This document shows, piece by piece, positions 51,268 through 60,291 of a stretch of 64,000 nt of DNA. This stretch comes from Neolewinella lacunae. GTDB taxonomy: Bacteria; Bacteroidota; Bacteroidia; Chitinophagales; Saprospiraceae. The notes under the pieces are model-generated. The model was not told the origin of the DNA and made no database searches. It saw only the letters and a program-made list of their open reading frames with translations. The stretch is taken from NCBI RefSeq assembly GCF_014349155.1, contig NZ_JACSIT010000098.1, positions 1 through 64,000 of the forward strand, given 5' to 3'. Numbering within the stretch: the first letter of the stretch is position 1; each line of letters starts with the position of its first letter. The translations under genes were made by a program, and so were the position numbers.

Positions 51268-52524
51268 TTAGAGTTTGTACAATGGTTCGATGGCACGGTA
51301 GAACCTTACCAGCTGGTGTTCCCCAAGGAATTTTTGTTTTTGGGCCATCCGGATCTCGGTCAGGGCCAGTTTGGCCACTTCGGGTGGCGCGCCGATGAGT
51401 TCGCTCAGGTTCAGGGGCGGCGGTTCGTCTTCTTTCCAGCGCACTCCGAAGCGGTCTTGGAGGTAAAAGCGGAGGCTGGCCAGTTCCTGGCGGGCCAGGG
51501 CACTGTGGTTACCTTTTTGGTAGACCAGGCGGCTGATGGTGTCGATGAAGCGCTTGCTGGAATTTTCGCGACGGCGGATGATGGGGATGATGCGCTGGCG
51601 GCGTTTGCCCCGGAAGAGCACAAAGAGGATGGCGGCGGCCACCAGCGTATACCAGGCCAGGGCCAGGGGGGCTTGTTCCTGGATGTAGCGCAGGGCTTCG
51701 TTCCCTTGCAGCAGGTTGCGGCCTCCGCTGTAGTTGCGGTTGCGCTGGGTTTGCTGATCACGCTGCCGGGCTACGCTGGGAGGGACGCGGCTGAACTCAT
51801 CCCAGTAGACCGGGCCATCGCCCAGGACGGCCAGGGCGTCCGCACCGTACCCGTAGCGGGCGGAGTCTACCAGGAAGTAGTTGGTCAGGAAGATGGGGGT
51901 GGAAAGAAAGTAGAAGTTGCCTTCTCCCCAACTCAGGCGTACGTAATTGGTGTACCCGGCATTGAGGGTCCCGAGCGCTTCGTTGTCGATCTCCGGGTCG
52001 CAGAGGTATTCTTCCTGAATGTAATAGGTGGCCCGCGGGCTGGGGCGGTTGTTCCAGACCTGGATCAGTTCGTACTCCTGGGTGCCGGCGCTGACCCGGA
52101 GCCGGGCGGTATCGAGATAGAGGAAGTTGTCGTGGTCGGCCTGGTAATCGTACACCCCGTAATAACAATCGTTGCCAAAAAGGTGGGCGGCCAGGTCCTC
52201 CGGCAGTTCGTGGGTGGCGATGAAGGCCGTATTGCCTTTTTCTACGAAGGCGAGGAGTTCCGTAATGGCCCGTTCGTTGTAGTAGGCGTAATTGCCCACA
52301 AAGACATAATTGCTTTTGGGGGCGCTGACGTTGTTGAGGATCGAAAGGCTGTCCTCGATCGTTATCAGGCCTTCGGGGCGTGCACTCAGTAGCTGGTGCA
52401 GCACGTAAAGGTCGTAGGGGTTTTTCTTCTTGATGCGGTAAGTCTCCGACCAATCGGAGGGGCAGCCGTAGAAGCTCAGGAGGCCCAGGGCCACGATACC
52501 GTACCAGAGTGCGCGCTTAAGCAT
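51268..52524 (-). CDS. DUF4350-domain membrane protein
   Basis: 418 residues. A lipoprotein-like or membrane N-terminus (LWYGIVALGLLSFYGCPSDWSETYRIKKKNPYDLYVL), the DUF4350 domain (about 50-240), one internal membrane helix (ALAWYTLVAAAILFVLFRG, about 285) and a cytoplasmic tail with RRQRIIPIIRRREN. It overlaps the DUF4129 gene upstream by eight bases and is followed by moxR, the order typical of Bacteroidota. Confidence 0.85.
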   Translation of the reverse strand: MLKRALWYGIVALGLLSFYGCPSDWSETYRIKKKNPYDLYVLHQLLSARPEGLITIEDSLSILNNVSAPKSNYVFVGNYAYYNERAITELLAFVEKGNTAFIATHELPEDLAAHLFGNDCYYGVYDYQADHDNFLYLDTARLRVSAGTQEYELIQVWNNRPSPRATYYIQEEYLCDPEIDNEALGTLNAGYTNYVRLSWGEGNFYFLSTPIFLTNYFLVDSARYGYGADALAVLGDGPVYWDEFSRVPPSVARQRDQQTQRNRNYSGGRNLLQGNEALRYIQEQAPLALAWYTLVAAAILFVLFRGKRRQRIIPIIRRRENSSKRFIDTISRLVYQKGNHSALARQELASLRFYLQDRFGVRWKEDEPPPLNLSELIGAPPEVAKLALTEIRMAQKQKFLGEHQLVRFYRAIEPLYKL

Positions 52525-53281
52525 AGTCGGCAGGTTTTGTGGTGGCCGTCTGGATACGTTGGTTCAGCACGGAAAACTTACGCTGCACGAGGCGGTAGCT
52601 GAGGCGATCAATGGGGTATTTTCCGTACCAGAAGCGCTCGTAATCGGCCGTAACGGCGCGGAAGTCGGCCAGGAAATCGGAGCGGCGCAGCTGGTTTTGG
52701 TAGTCGCGGTTGCTGAAGTCGCGGCGGTATTTGATCAGTTTGCCGTCCTGAAGCTCCTTGAGCAACTGGATGTAGTGCAGGCGCACGGCCAGGTCAAACT
52801 GCCCGGCGTTTTCGGCCCGTTCGAGCAGGGAAAGGGATACGCCAGCGGCCACGAGCTGTTCTTCCTCAATGCTGTTGATGTCAATGCGCTCATCTGGTGC
52901 CGCGTCCTGGGTGCGTTTGCGCAGCTCAATGTCGCCCAGCATCCGGAAGATCAACAGACCCAGGGCCAGGAGCAAAAGGAGGGCGATGAAAAGCGTGGCA
53001 TTGTCGGAAAGGTCGATTTTCCAGTTGAAGTCCGTCCACTCGAAAGGGTCTTCTGCGGGCTCAGCGGCTTCGTCCACCTCGATGGGTTTAAAGCTGATGT
53101 CTTCCATCAGTTCGCGGTGACGATCGGTGGGGAAGGCGGGGCTGGGGCTGTTCTGGGCGCTCAAAGCCGGGAAAATGGCCAAAGCCATCACCAGGGGAAG
53201 CGCTACGGTGGCCAGGCGGCCAGCAACCGGAAACGGCCAGCGTGCACGAAGGGGACGGTAAAAGCGGATTAGCAGGGTCAT
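52517..53281 (-). CDS. DUF4129-domain membrane protein
   Basis: 254 residues from the ATG at 53279-53281. Signal or first helix (VALPLVMALAIFPALSAQ), a second helix (ATLFIALLLLLALGLLIF, about 110) and the cytoplasmic DUF4129 domain (about 165-245: GQFDLAVRLHYIQLLKELQ ... FRAVTADYERFWYGKYPIDRL). First gene of the DUF4129-DUF4350-MoxR operon. Role unknown, probably envelope assembly or stress. Confidence 0.84.
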   Translation of the reverse strand: MTLLIRFYRPLRARWPFPVAGRLATVALPLVMALAIFPALSAQNSPSPAFPTDRHRELMEDISFKPIEVDEAAEPAEDPFEWTDFNWKIDLSDNATLFIALLLLLALGLLIFRMLGDIELRKRTQDAAPDERIDINSIEEEQLVAAGVSLSLLERAENAGQFDLAVRLHYIQLLKELQDGKLIKYRRDFSNRDYQNQLRRSDFLADFRAVTADYERFWYGKYPIDRLSYRLVQRKFSVLNQRIQTATTKPADYA

Positions 53282-53544
53282 TATATCAGCCGCCAAGATA
53301 ATCACCGCGCCGCTCTGTGTAGGTACTGGCGTAAAGAATTCCACCCGCCGCGTCGGCGCGCGGTCACGGAGCGGCATAAACCCCAAAGGTCGTTTCGGCC
53401 TGTCCTTTCGCGTTTCCGTCACCTTATTTCGGTATTTATGTCGGCTTAACATACGAAGTGGCAAATTTTTCGCATTATTGCTACGGAATCTTCACTAAAT
53501 CACGCCTTAGCCGCCGGTGGTGGCGGGCATAAACCCACATACCT

Positions 53545-53874
53545 ATGAGTAAGTTTGATGAGAAGCTGGCTACCTACCAAGCCGCCCTCAAAGCCATTGA
53601 CGCTAAGGCCGACATGGAACTGTTGCGTAAAGTCACCAAAGGTCTCGGACCATCTATTTACAACAACGACGGCAACAAGGTCGCCTGCAGCCAGCCCTCG
53701 GAGTTGGAGCGGGTGTGCGCCAACTTCTGCGTCAAGAAGCTTGGGGTTGCCGCCGGCGAAGGAGATGCTGCCGTGAAAGCCGTCTGCGAAATGTACACCG
53801 AGCGCACCAAGCACCGCGCCGTGTTCTACTACCTCGTGGTGAAAAAGCTCGGCAAGGAAAGCGTCTACGCTTAA
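53545..53874 (+). CDS. DUF2853-family protein
   Basis: 109 residues, complete match in length and pattern to DUF2853: MSKFDEKLATYQAALKAIDAKAD, VTKGLGPSIYNNDGNKVACSQPSELERVCANFCVKKLG, RTKHRAVFYYLVVKKLGKESVY. Small, helical and cytoplasmic, of unknown function. Own transcript between divergent operons. Confidence 0.87.
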   Translation: MSKFDEKLATYQAALKAIDAKADMELLRKVTKGLGPSIYNNDGNKVACSQPSELERVCANFCVKKLGVAAGEGDAAVKAVCEMYTERTKHRAVFYYLVVKKLGKESVYA

Positions 53875-53999
53875 GCGCGGCAGCAGTTTAACACAACAGC
53901 CGGGGCCCGACGGATCAGTTCCGCCGGGCCCTGCTGGTTTTGGGCCAGCAAAACCCCGCTCTTTTATCCTGACTCCCCCCTTTGGGGGGCCGGGGGGGA

Positions 54000-54017
54000 G
54001 CACCTGCGGCCGCGCCC
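54000..54017 (+). repeat. GCGCGGNCGC repeat before the T9SS cargo gene
   Basis: GCACCTGCGGCCGCGCCC. The ~35 bases before it (TCCTGACTCCCCCC, a T3 loop, GGGGGGCCGGGGGGGA) are nearly identical to the extension of the copy at 21878. Confidence 0.82.
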
Positions 54018-54174
54018 AAATAGCTACTTGCGACAAGCGAAACGGAAAAAATAAGCGCTGGCAAAGCTCCTTTTGGACAACGAAGGGCCAGGTCTTGCGT
54101 TCTGAAAACTGGCAAGGCGTATTGCCATTTGCCCCGGTTTTTCTTCCCGTGCACATTTTCTGAAACCATTTCGT

Positions 54175-55944
54175 TTGCGTCCGCTGCTCTTTCTAATTGG
54201 CTTTTTGGTCTTCACCAGTCTGGCCGCCCAGGTGGCTGCCCCGGATTTCCTCTGCACCCGTTCCGACGCCGGCACGGAGGTGCTGCGCTGGAACAACGTG
54301 GCCAGCGGTTGCGGCCCCTTCCAGGCAACGGAGATCCTGACGGCTACCGACCGCAACGGGCCTTACACCCTCCTGGCGGCCCTGACGGACCCCTCCACTA
54401 CCGAATACGCCGACCCCAACCCCGCTGGCCAAATGCGCTTCTATTTTCTGCGCTACCGCTACGATTGCCCCGGCCAGGCCGTCATCAACAGCGATACCCT
54501 CGATAACCTGATTCCCCTGACGCCCGTGGTGCAGTTCGCCGGGGTGGAAGGCAATGAAATAGTGCTCAGTTGGCTCCCTTCCCGCTCGCCCGAAGTGAGT
54601 GGGTACAACGTGCTGGAGGTAACGCCCAACAGCATCGATTTTGTGGCCACCGTCAGCGGTGCCACCGAATTCCGCCTGCCCTTTCTGGCCAGCGACCCGG
54701 CCCCGGCAACGCGGCAGTTCCGGCTGGTGGCGATTGATCCGTGCGGCAACGACAGCCCCCAGGGCACGATCGTACGGCCCATGGACCTGACGGGGGCGGG
54801 CGGAACGGGCTGCGGATCCGACATTACGCTACAGATCGACCAGGCCGCGCGCGCCAATTACCTGCCCGCCACGGCTTTAGAGCTTTTCGTTTCCGTAGAT
54901 GGTGCGGCGGCGGTCTCGGCGGGCACCTTCCCACCGGATGCGACGAGCATCAACTACCGCAACGCCAACGATGGCGAAGATCTGGCTTTTTACGTGGAGG
55001 CCGTTTTGGCCAACGGCCTGGGTCGCGCGCGCTCAACGGTTTTCCGGCAAACGGTTAACATCACCCAGCCCATCCGCGATTTTCCGCTATACGGCGCATC
55101 TTTTGAGGCCGACGGCAGCGTACTCCTGCGCTACGCCGAGCCCGCCAGCCCCACGGCCCTGGACGCGTTTTCGGCGCTCCTCGGGCAAAGTGGGAACCGG
55201 ACCACGGAAATTCCCCTCACCGGAACGATCTTCGGTAGCGGCGGGGTACTGACCCTGCCCACCCTTCCTGCACCCCTGGCGGAGGGCGAAACACTGCGCC
55301 TGCGCCTGGCCGATGCCTGTGGCCGCGAAGTGACCACCAACGCCGTACAACCCGTCTTCCTCTCCGGCCGCGCGCTTGCCCCCGGCAATAATTTGCTGAA
55401 TTGGTCGCCCCTCGTCAACAACTTGCCGGGGAGCTTATCCTACGACATTCACCGGGCCATCGTTGCGGATGCGGGCGCGGCCGCAGGTGCTGTGTTCGAA
55501 CCGATAGCGATGGACGTTGAGGGGACGAGCTACGCCGATGCTCTCGACCCCGGTCAGGGCATGGCCTGTTACCTCATCATTGCCCGTTTTCTTCCCGCCA
55601 GCGCAGTCCCTGTCGCCACGCAGGCCTTTCGTTCCAACGTCGTTTGCGTCGCTCCACCCACCGAGGTGTACCTGCCCAATGCCTTCAGCCCATCCGCCCG
55701 TGAGGCCGCCAACCGCGTTTTCCAACCTTTTTTCTCCAGCCTCCCGGAAAGTGAGGGCTATGCGTTGCTCGTCTTTGATCGTTGGGGGGGGCTATTGTTC
55801 GAGAGCCAGGATCCCACTGCCGGGTGGTCCGGCGACCGGAGCGGACAGCCCCTCCCCAGCGGTGCCTACTTATACCAATTGCGCTACCGCACGGCCAACG
55901 GAGCGGAGCGGCTGCGGACCGGGGTGGTGAATCTCATCCGCTGA
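54175..55944 (+). CDS. Secreted protein with T9SS type-B C-terminal sorting domain
   Basis: 589 residues from a TTG at 54175 that starts a clean signal peptide (MRPLLFLIGFLVFTSLAAQVA). Fibronectin-like segments follow (about 100-470; VVQFAGVEGNEIVLSWLPSRSPEVSGYNV). The last ~90 residues are the gliding-motility-associated C-terminal (CHU_C/type B) signal: EVYLPNAFSPSAREAANRVFQPF, LLVFDRWGGLLFES, WSGDRSGQPLPSGAYLYQLRY. The protein is thus exported by the type IX system and attached to or released from the cell surface. Ligand unknown. A copy of the 18-bp repeat lies in frame near residue 435. Confidence 0.88.
   Translation: MRPLLFLIGFLVFTSLAAQVAAPDFLCTRSDAGTEVLRWNNVASGCGPFQATEILTATDRNGPYTLLAALTDPSTTEYADPNPAGQMRFYFLRYRYDCPGQAVINSDTLDNLIPLTPVVQFAGVEGNEIVLSWLPSRSPEVSGYNVLEVTPNSIDFVATVSGATEFRLPFLASDPAPATRQFRLVAIDPCGNDSPQGTIVRPMDLTGAGGTGCGSDITLQIDQAARANYLPATALELFVSVDGAAAVSAGTFPPDATSINYRNANDGEDLAFYVEAVLANGLGRARSTVFRQTVNITQPIRDFPLYGASFEADGSVLLRYAEPASPTALDAFSALLGQSGNRTTEIPLTGTIFGSGGVLTLPTLPAPLAEGETLRLRLADACGREVTTNAVQPVFLSGRALAPGNNLLNWSPLVNNLPGSLSYDIHRAIVADAGAAAGAVFEPIAMDVEGTSYADALDPGQGMACYLIIARFLPASAVPVATQAFRSNVVCVAPPTEVYLPNAFSPSAREAANRVFQPFFSSLPESEGYALLVFDRWGGLLFESQDPTAGWSGDRSGQPLPSGAYLYQLRYRTANGAERLRTGVVNLIR
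55473..55490 (+). repeat. GCGCGGNCGC repeat inside the T9SS cargo gene
   Basis: GGGCGCGGCCGCAGGTGC, read in frame as part of DAGAAAGAV between two domains. Confidence 0.8.
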
Positions 55945-55973
55945 CCTCAATTTTCTCCGGGCCACCTGGCACA

Positions 55974-56633
55974 CTAGGCAATCACAATTCTTCCCGCTGT
56001 GCGCCGGGCCACTACGTCCCATACCAATTGTGCCACCGCGGTGGCGGGGAGGATGTTTTCGGGGGGCGTTTCGCCCTCCCAGCTGGAAGTCAGGGTGGCA
56101 CCGGGGGCAACCAGGGTGGCCAGGATGCCGCTCTGGGCCAGGTCCTTTTGCCAGCCGAGGAAGAGCCCGCGCAGGGCGTACTTGGTGGCCAGGTAGGCGG
56201 TCATGTTGCCGGGCCAGGTGTCCGTCCCCAGTGAGCCAATGACCACCAGGTGCCCCGTGCCCCGGTCGATGAGCGGGGGCAGGAGAAGGCGGGCCAGGTG
56301 GTGGTTGGCCAGGACGTTGAGTTCGAGCAGTTCCGCAAAGTGATCGGTGGTGGTATCCAGCAATTTCCCCGGAGTGTAGGTGGCCGCGTTGAGGAGGATG
56401 ACGTCGTAGGGCAACGGGGGAACGGCCGCGCGGCCAGCGGGGGTAGCCAGGTCGGCGGCGATGGGGCAGAAGTGGGAGTCAGGATAGTCCCGTTGCCACT
56501 GGGCTTGCATGCTGGCCAAGGCGGTGGCGTTGCGGGCCACGCCGCTTACGTCCCAGCCCGCTGCGGCGAAGTGTTCAGCGCAGGCGCGGCCGATGCCTCT
56601 GCTTACCCCGGTGATGAGGATGTGGGGCTTCAT
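55974..56633 (-). CDS. Short-chain dehydrogenase/reductase
   Basis: 219 residues, classical SDR. ITGVSRGIGRACAEHF binds the dinucleotide. VILLNAATYTPG stands in for the NNAG region. The active site is Y-x-x-x-K in AYLATKYALRG. Substrate unknown. The stop region overlaps nothing, but its start overlaps the end of the metalloprotease gene by four bases, so the two are coupled. Slightly short for the family (about 240-250). Confidence 0.86.
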   Translation of the reverse strand: MKPHILITGVSRGIGRACAEHFAAAGWDVSGVARNATALASMQAQWQRDYPDSHFCPIAADLATPAGRAAVPPLPYDVILLNAATYTPGKLLDTTTDHFAELLELNVLANHHLARLLLPPLIDRGTGHLVVIGSLGTDTWPGNMTAYLATKYALRGLFLGWQKDLAQSGILATLVAPGATLTSSWEGETPPENILPATAVAQLVWDVVARRTAGRIVIA

Positions 56634-57913
56634 GGAGCTTCGTTGAGCAGTACGGCGGCGGGATCTGCGACAATTTCTCCGCGGGCTCCGGTGGCGCTGA
56701 CACCGACGCGGATGCCGCCCCAGGTTTCCTCGCAGGCGTTGTGGATAATGGCACCGGGGCCCAGAAGGAGGCGGCCACCGGGGTCTACGTGGATGGCGGC
56801 CCCCTGGGGCAGGTGCAGGCGGTTGTTGATGCGCAGGGTGGCGCCGCGGCGGATGAAGATGTCGGCGTCGAGGTCCCGGGCTCCTTCCAGGTTGAGGTCG
56901 GTTTTAAGTTCCAGGGGGCGGTCGGCCCGGTAGGTGCACCAGGTGGGGAAGAGCCACTTGCGGGCCCGGCTGTGGATGTCGCTCAAGCGGGCGTGCATGC
57001 GCCCGATTTGGCAAGGGGTGAGGGACTCCTGGCGGTTGCTGTAGTCCATCAGGTTATTGCTGGATTTCCCGGGACCGCGTTCGCTATCGGGCAAAGACCA
57101 GGCCTTGTTGGCGTGGGGGGGCGTATCGTCGCAGCCGTCACTGCGCAGCCAGGCGTGCTGGAGCCCGAGGGCGTGGCCGACTTCGTGGTTGAGCAAGGGG
57201 GATATTTCCCAGGGGGGGCGCTGGCGGGCCAGCCAGCCGGAGACTTTGATGGCGTCGCCGAGGTAAATGCCCGCCGTACCACTGATGCGGAAGCTTTTGC
57301 TCAGAAAACTATCCCGCGGTGGCCCCATGGCAAAGAAATTGAGCTCACTATCCAGATTGATGCCGTAGGTTTTGATGACTTCCGTACTTGACCGGTTGGC
57401 ATTTTTTCCGGTGTGCAGGTACCAGTATAAGTCGTCGTCGTAATGCTCGTAAATGGCGTGTTCTTCCGTGCCGGGCTTTTTGGTCAGGTGGAATTGTAGC
57501 TGCCGGGGCAGGGCGGGCAGCTCAGTGCTATCGGGCGAAAGCCAGATGGGCGGGCGGCGGCGGAGCATGGTATTGCATTGTTCAATCACGTCGCGGGCGT
57601 ACTTGGCCCCTGCTTCCCCGGAGTAGGGGTAGAGGGTGTCCGTCGTATTCATAATGTGGACATTGACCCGGAGGTAGCGCACGGGAAAAAAGCCCAGGTG
57701 GGCGGTGTCTGGCTGGTAGTCTTCGGGCCGGGGACGGGCTTCCTTGGGAAACTGAAAATCGGTGGGGCGGCGCACATCATCGGGGCGGTATGCTTCGTAC
57801 CGGACTACGGTAAAATCGCCCGCCGGCTTGGCATCGCCCGTAGTGGGGCGGGCTTTGCAAGCCGCAATGACCATGACTAAGAGCAGGGCCAGGGAAAGGT
57901 ACTTTGGGGACAT
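56630..57913 (-). CDS. Lipoprotein zinc metalloprotease, M43-like
   Basis: 427 residues from the ATG at 57911-57913. Lipobox MVIAAC follows the signal (SPKYLSLALLLVMVIAACKARP). The catalytic zinc motif HEVGHALGLQHAW with GCDDTPP behind it (about residues 230-260) matches the pappalysin/M43 type. A downstream Cys pair and a Ser/Gly-rich beta-solenoid-like tail (TLRINNRLHLPQGAAIHV) end the chain. Acts outside the cytoplasm on proteins; target unknown. It overlaps the SDR gene by four bases. Confidence 0.85.
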   Translation of the reverse strand: MSPKYLSLALLLVMVIAACKARPTTGDAKPAGDFTVVRYEAYRPDDVRRPTDFQFPKEARPRPEDYQPDTAHLGFFPVRYLRVNVHIMNTTDTLYPYSGEAGAKYARDVIEQCNTMLRRRPPIWLSPDSTELPALPRQLQFHLTKKPGTEEHAIYEHYDDDLYWYLHTGKNANRSSTEVIKTYGINLDSELNFFAMGPPRDSFLSKSFRISGTAGIYLGDAIKVSGWLARQRPPWEISPLLNHEVGHALGLQHAWLRSDGCDDTPPHANKAWSLPDSERGPGKSSNNLMDYSNRQESLTPCQIGRMHARLSDIHSRARKWLFPTWCTYRADRPLELKTDLNLEGARDLDADIFIRRGATLRINNRLHLPQGAAIHVDPGGRLLLGPGAIIHNACEETWGGIRVGVSATGARGEIVADPAAVLLNEAP

Positions 57914-58233
57914 GGCGAAGGGGGAATGATGCACCGGGCGGGCAAAAAACGTAAACAGGGTGACCTCCCGCCAGGGCTAAGCAGTCAGCGAAGGAAATAA
58001 TCCTTAGTGCCAAAGCTACGCAATGCCCCGCTTTTCCACTGGTTGGCAGCGGTTTTGGCGTGCCCCTCCGTAGGAAAATCTTTTGGTCCGGTGAATAACC
58101 AGACTCAGATGGCCCGGCAGTTAAGCATTCATTTTTTCTGTCGCTGCTGAAAGCGGGCCTTTCCCGGTACTCATTTTCCGTTGGGTAGACTGGCTTGCTT
58201 TCCCCTACCTTACCTCCCCTAAAAAACGCAAGC
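57914..58233. other. Divergent spacer between protease and adenine deaminase genes
   Basis: 320 bp with no reading frame of note. No purine riboswitch core, no TAnnTTTG box and no dispersed repeat were recognised. Confidence 0.4.
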
Positions 58234-59883
58234 ATGCAACAAGTCAAGGGCCGCCTGGTCGATCTGGACCGCCGCGAGATCTACGGCGCAGTCATCACCA
58301 TTGACGCGGCGGGAACCATTGCCGCCATTGACCGCGACCCGGAGCGCGATAAACGGGGCTGGTACATCCTGCCCGGGTTTGTGGATGCCCACGTGCACAT
58401 CGAGTCGTCCATGTTGCTGCCAGTAGAATTTGCCAAGCTCGCCGTCGTCCACGGCACCGTGGCCACCGTTTCCGACCCCCACGAGATTGCCAACGTGCTG
58501 GGCATGGAAGGGGTGGAGTACATGCTGGAAAACGCCGCCCATTCCCCGCTGCACATCCACTTCGGCGCGCCGAGTTGCGTGCCGGCCACCACCTGGGAGA
58601 CGGCCGGTGCCACCCTGGGCGTGGAGGAGGTAACCCGCCTCCTCGAACGGCCCGACATCCACTACCTGAGCGAAGTGATGAACTATCCCGGCGTCCTGCA
58701 CGGCGACCCCGAGCTGCTGGCCAAAATCGCCGCCGCCGTCTCCCGCCGCAAACCCGTGGACGGCCACGCCCCCGGCCTGCGCGGTCCCGAAGCCGCCGCC
58801 TACGCTGCCGCAGGCATCACCACCGACCACGAGTGCGTCTCCGCCGCCGAGGCCCGTGATAAGCTCGCCGCCGGAATGAAAATTCTCATCCGCGAAGGGT
58901 CCGCCGCCCGCAATTACGCCGCCCTCCACGAGTTGATCGATGAATTCCCCGATCAACTCATGTTCTGTACCGACGACAGCCACCCCGATGATCTCATGGC
59001 CGGCCACATCAACCGCATCGTGCAGCGCGCCCTGCGGGATGGCCACGACCTGTTCAACGTCCTGCGCATCGCCTGCCGCAACCCCATCGAACACTACGGC
59101 CTCCACGTCGGCCAACTCCGCGTAGGCGACCCCGCCGATTTCATCCAGATTGACGACCTCCAACACCAGGCGGTGATGACCACTTACCTGCGCGGTAAGC
59201 TCGTTGCCGAAGCCGGCCACCACAACCTGCCCGATTACCGCTCGGCCCCCGTCAACCGCTTCCACTGTTCGCCCAAAACGCCCGCTGATTTTGCCGTCGC
59301 GCCCGCTCCCCCGGGTGCCCGCCTGCGCGTGATTGAGGTTTTCGACGGTGAATTGCTAACCGGCCGGCAACTCCTCGCGCCCGTCTGCGATGCCGAAGGC
59401 TGCCCCGTTGCGGCACCCGAACGCGACTTGCTCAAGATTGCCGTCATCAACCGCTACGCCGATGCTCCGCCGGCCATCGGCTTCGTCACGGGCATGAAAT
59501 TGCAGCGCGGAGCCATCGCCTCCTCGGTCGCCCACGATAGCCACAACATCGTAGTGGTGGGTACCGACGATGCAGCCATGTGCCGCGTCGCCAACGCCGT
59601 CATCGCCAGCCAGGGAGGCATTGCCGCCGGCCGTGATGAGCACCTGCTCGTGCTGCCCCTCCCCGTAGCGGGCATCATGAGCGACGATACGGGCCCCCGC
59701 GTGGCCGCCCGCTACGGAGAACTCACCGGCTTCGCCCGCCGCAAACTCCGCTGCGGCTTGCAGTCGCCCTTCATGACGCTCTCCTTCCTGGCCCTCCTCG
59801 TAATTCCCGCCCTGAAAATGAGCGACCGGGGCCTTTTTGACGCAGGCAGTTTCTCCCTCACCGACCTGTGGGAGCTCCCCTGA
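58234..59883 (+). CDS. ade: Adenine deaminase
   Basis: 549 residues from the ATG at 58234 (MQQVKGRLVDLDRREIYGAV), usual for Ade-type enzymes. Amidohydrolase metal motif DAHVHIESSML, HGTVATVSDPHEIANVLG, GHAPGLRG, and the C-terminal half with VAHDSHNIVVVGTDD and RKLRCGLQSPFMTLSFLALLVIP. It converts adenine to hypoxanthine plus ammonia in purine salvage, with iron or manganese. An upstream in-frame start at 58195 is possible but unlikely. Confidence 0.93.
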   Translation: MQQVKGRLVDLDRREIYGAVITIDAAGTIAAIDRDPERDKRGWYILPGFVDAHVHIESSMLLPVEFAKLAVVHGTVATVSDPHEIANVLGMEGVEYMLENAAHSPLHIHFGAPSCVPATTWETAGATLGVEEVTRLLERPDIHYLSEVMNYPGVLHGDPELLAKIAAAVSRRKPVDGHAPGLRGPEAAAYAAAGITTDHECVSAAEARDKLAAGMKILIREGSAARNYAALHELIDEFPDQLMFCTDDSHPDDLMAGHINRIVQRALRDGHDLFNVLRIACRNPIEHYGLHVGQLRVGDPADFIQIDDLQHQAVMTTYLRGKLVAEAGHHNLPDYRSAPVNRFHCSPKTPADFAVAPAPPGARLRVIEVFDGELLTGRQLLAPVCDAEGCPVAAPERDLLKIAVINRYADAPPAIGFVTGMKLQRGAIASSVAHDSHNIVVVGTDDAAMCRVANAVIASQGGIAAGRDEHLLVLPLPVAGIMSDDTGPRVAARYGELTGFARRKLRCGLQSPFMTLSFLALLVIPALKMSDRGLFDAGSFSLTDLWELP

Positions 59884-59926
59884 CCAAACCCCGCCGGGCG
59901 GCGTTCCATGTTTAGCATTTTAGTAG

Positions 59927-59934
59927 TACCTTTG
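59927..59934 (+). promoter_or_regulatory. -7 promoter box in the ade-holB spacer
   Basis: TACCTTTG, an exact TAnnTTTG match, identical to the box before era. It would give holB a leader of about 350 bases, or drive an unseen RNA. Confidence 0.4.
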
Positions 59935-60118
59935 GACCGGGATGAAAACAGGTAGCGCTGTTTTTGTCTGCGGAGCCAAGGTTTTCCCGTTCGGAAACGG
60001 TTCCGGTAGCGGCCTGCGGGCCAACCGAAAAATTGATCCCTTCTGCGGAAGGTTGAACCATAGTTTTTGCCCCGGTTTCCGGGCCAGCCTTGTTGTCGTA
60101 TCCCCGGGTTTTTCGTTC

Positions 60119-60138
60119 GGGCGCGGCCGCAGGTGCCA
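60119..60138 (+). repeat. GCGCGGNCGC repeat in the ade-holB spacer
   Basis: GGGCGCGGCCGCAGGTGCC. Unlike other copies ahead of genes, it has the 'after-stop' orientation relative to holB. Confidence 0.8.
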
Positions 60139-60291
60139 GGAAAGGAACCGCAGAGCAAGGGGAGTCAAAGCTGGCCGGGCAATGCCCCGGGGCTTTCATC
60201 GGTATCTACCGGTTTCGTTGGCGTACGGCGCTCATTTTGGCTGCGTACCGAAAGGATTACTTGCGTCTTATCCCCTTCTGACGACTAGCCG

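Larger units (their letters stand above)
59884..60291. other. Spacer between ade and holB
   Basis: 408 bp with a -7 box at 59927 and a dispersed repeat at 60119. An open frame starting at 59942 crosses the repeat and runs into holB out of frame; it lacks normal composition. A long leader or a small RNA from the promoter is possible. Confidence 0.4.
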
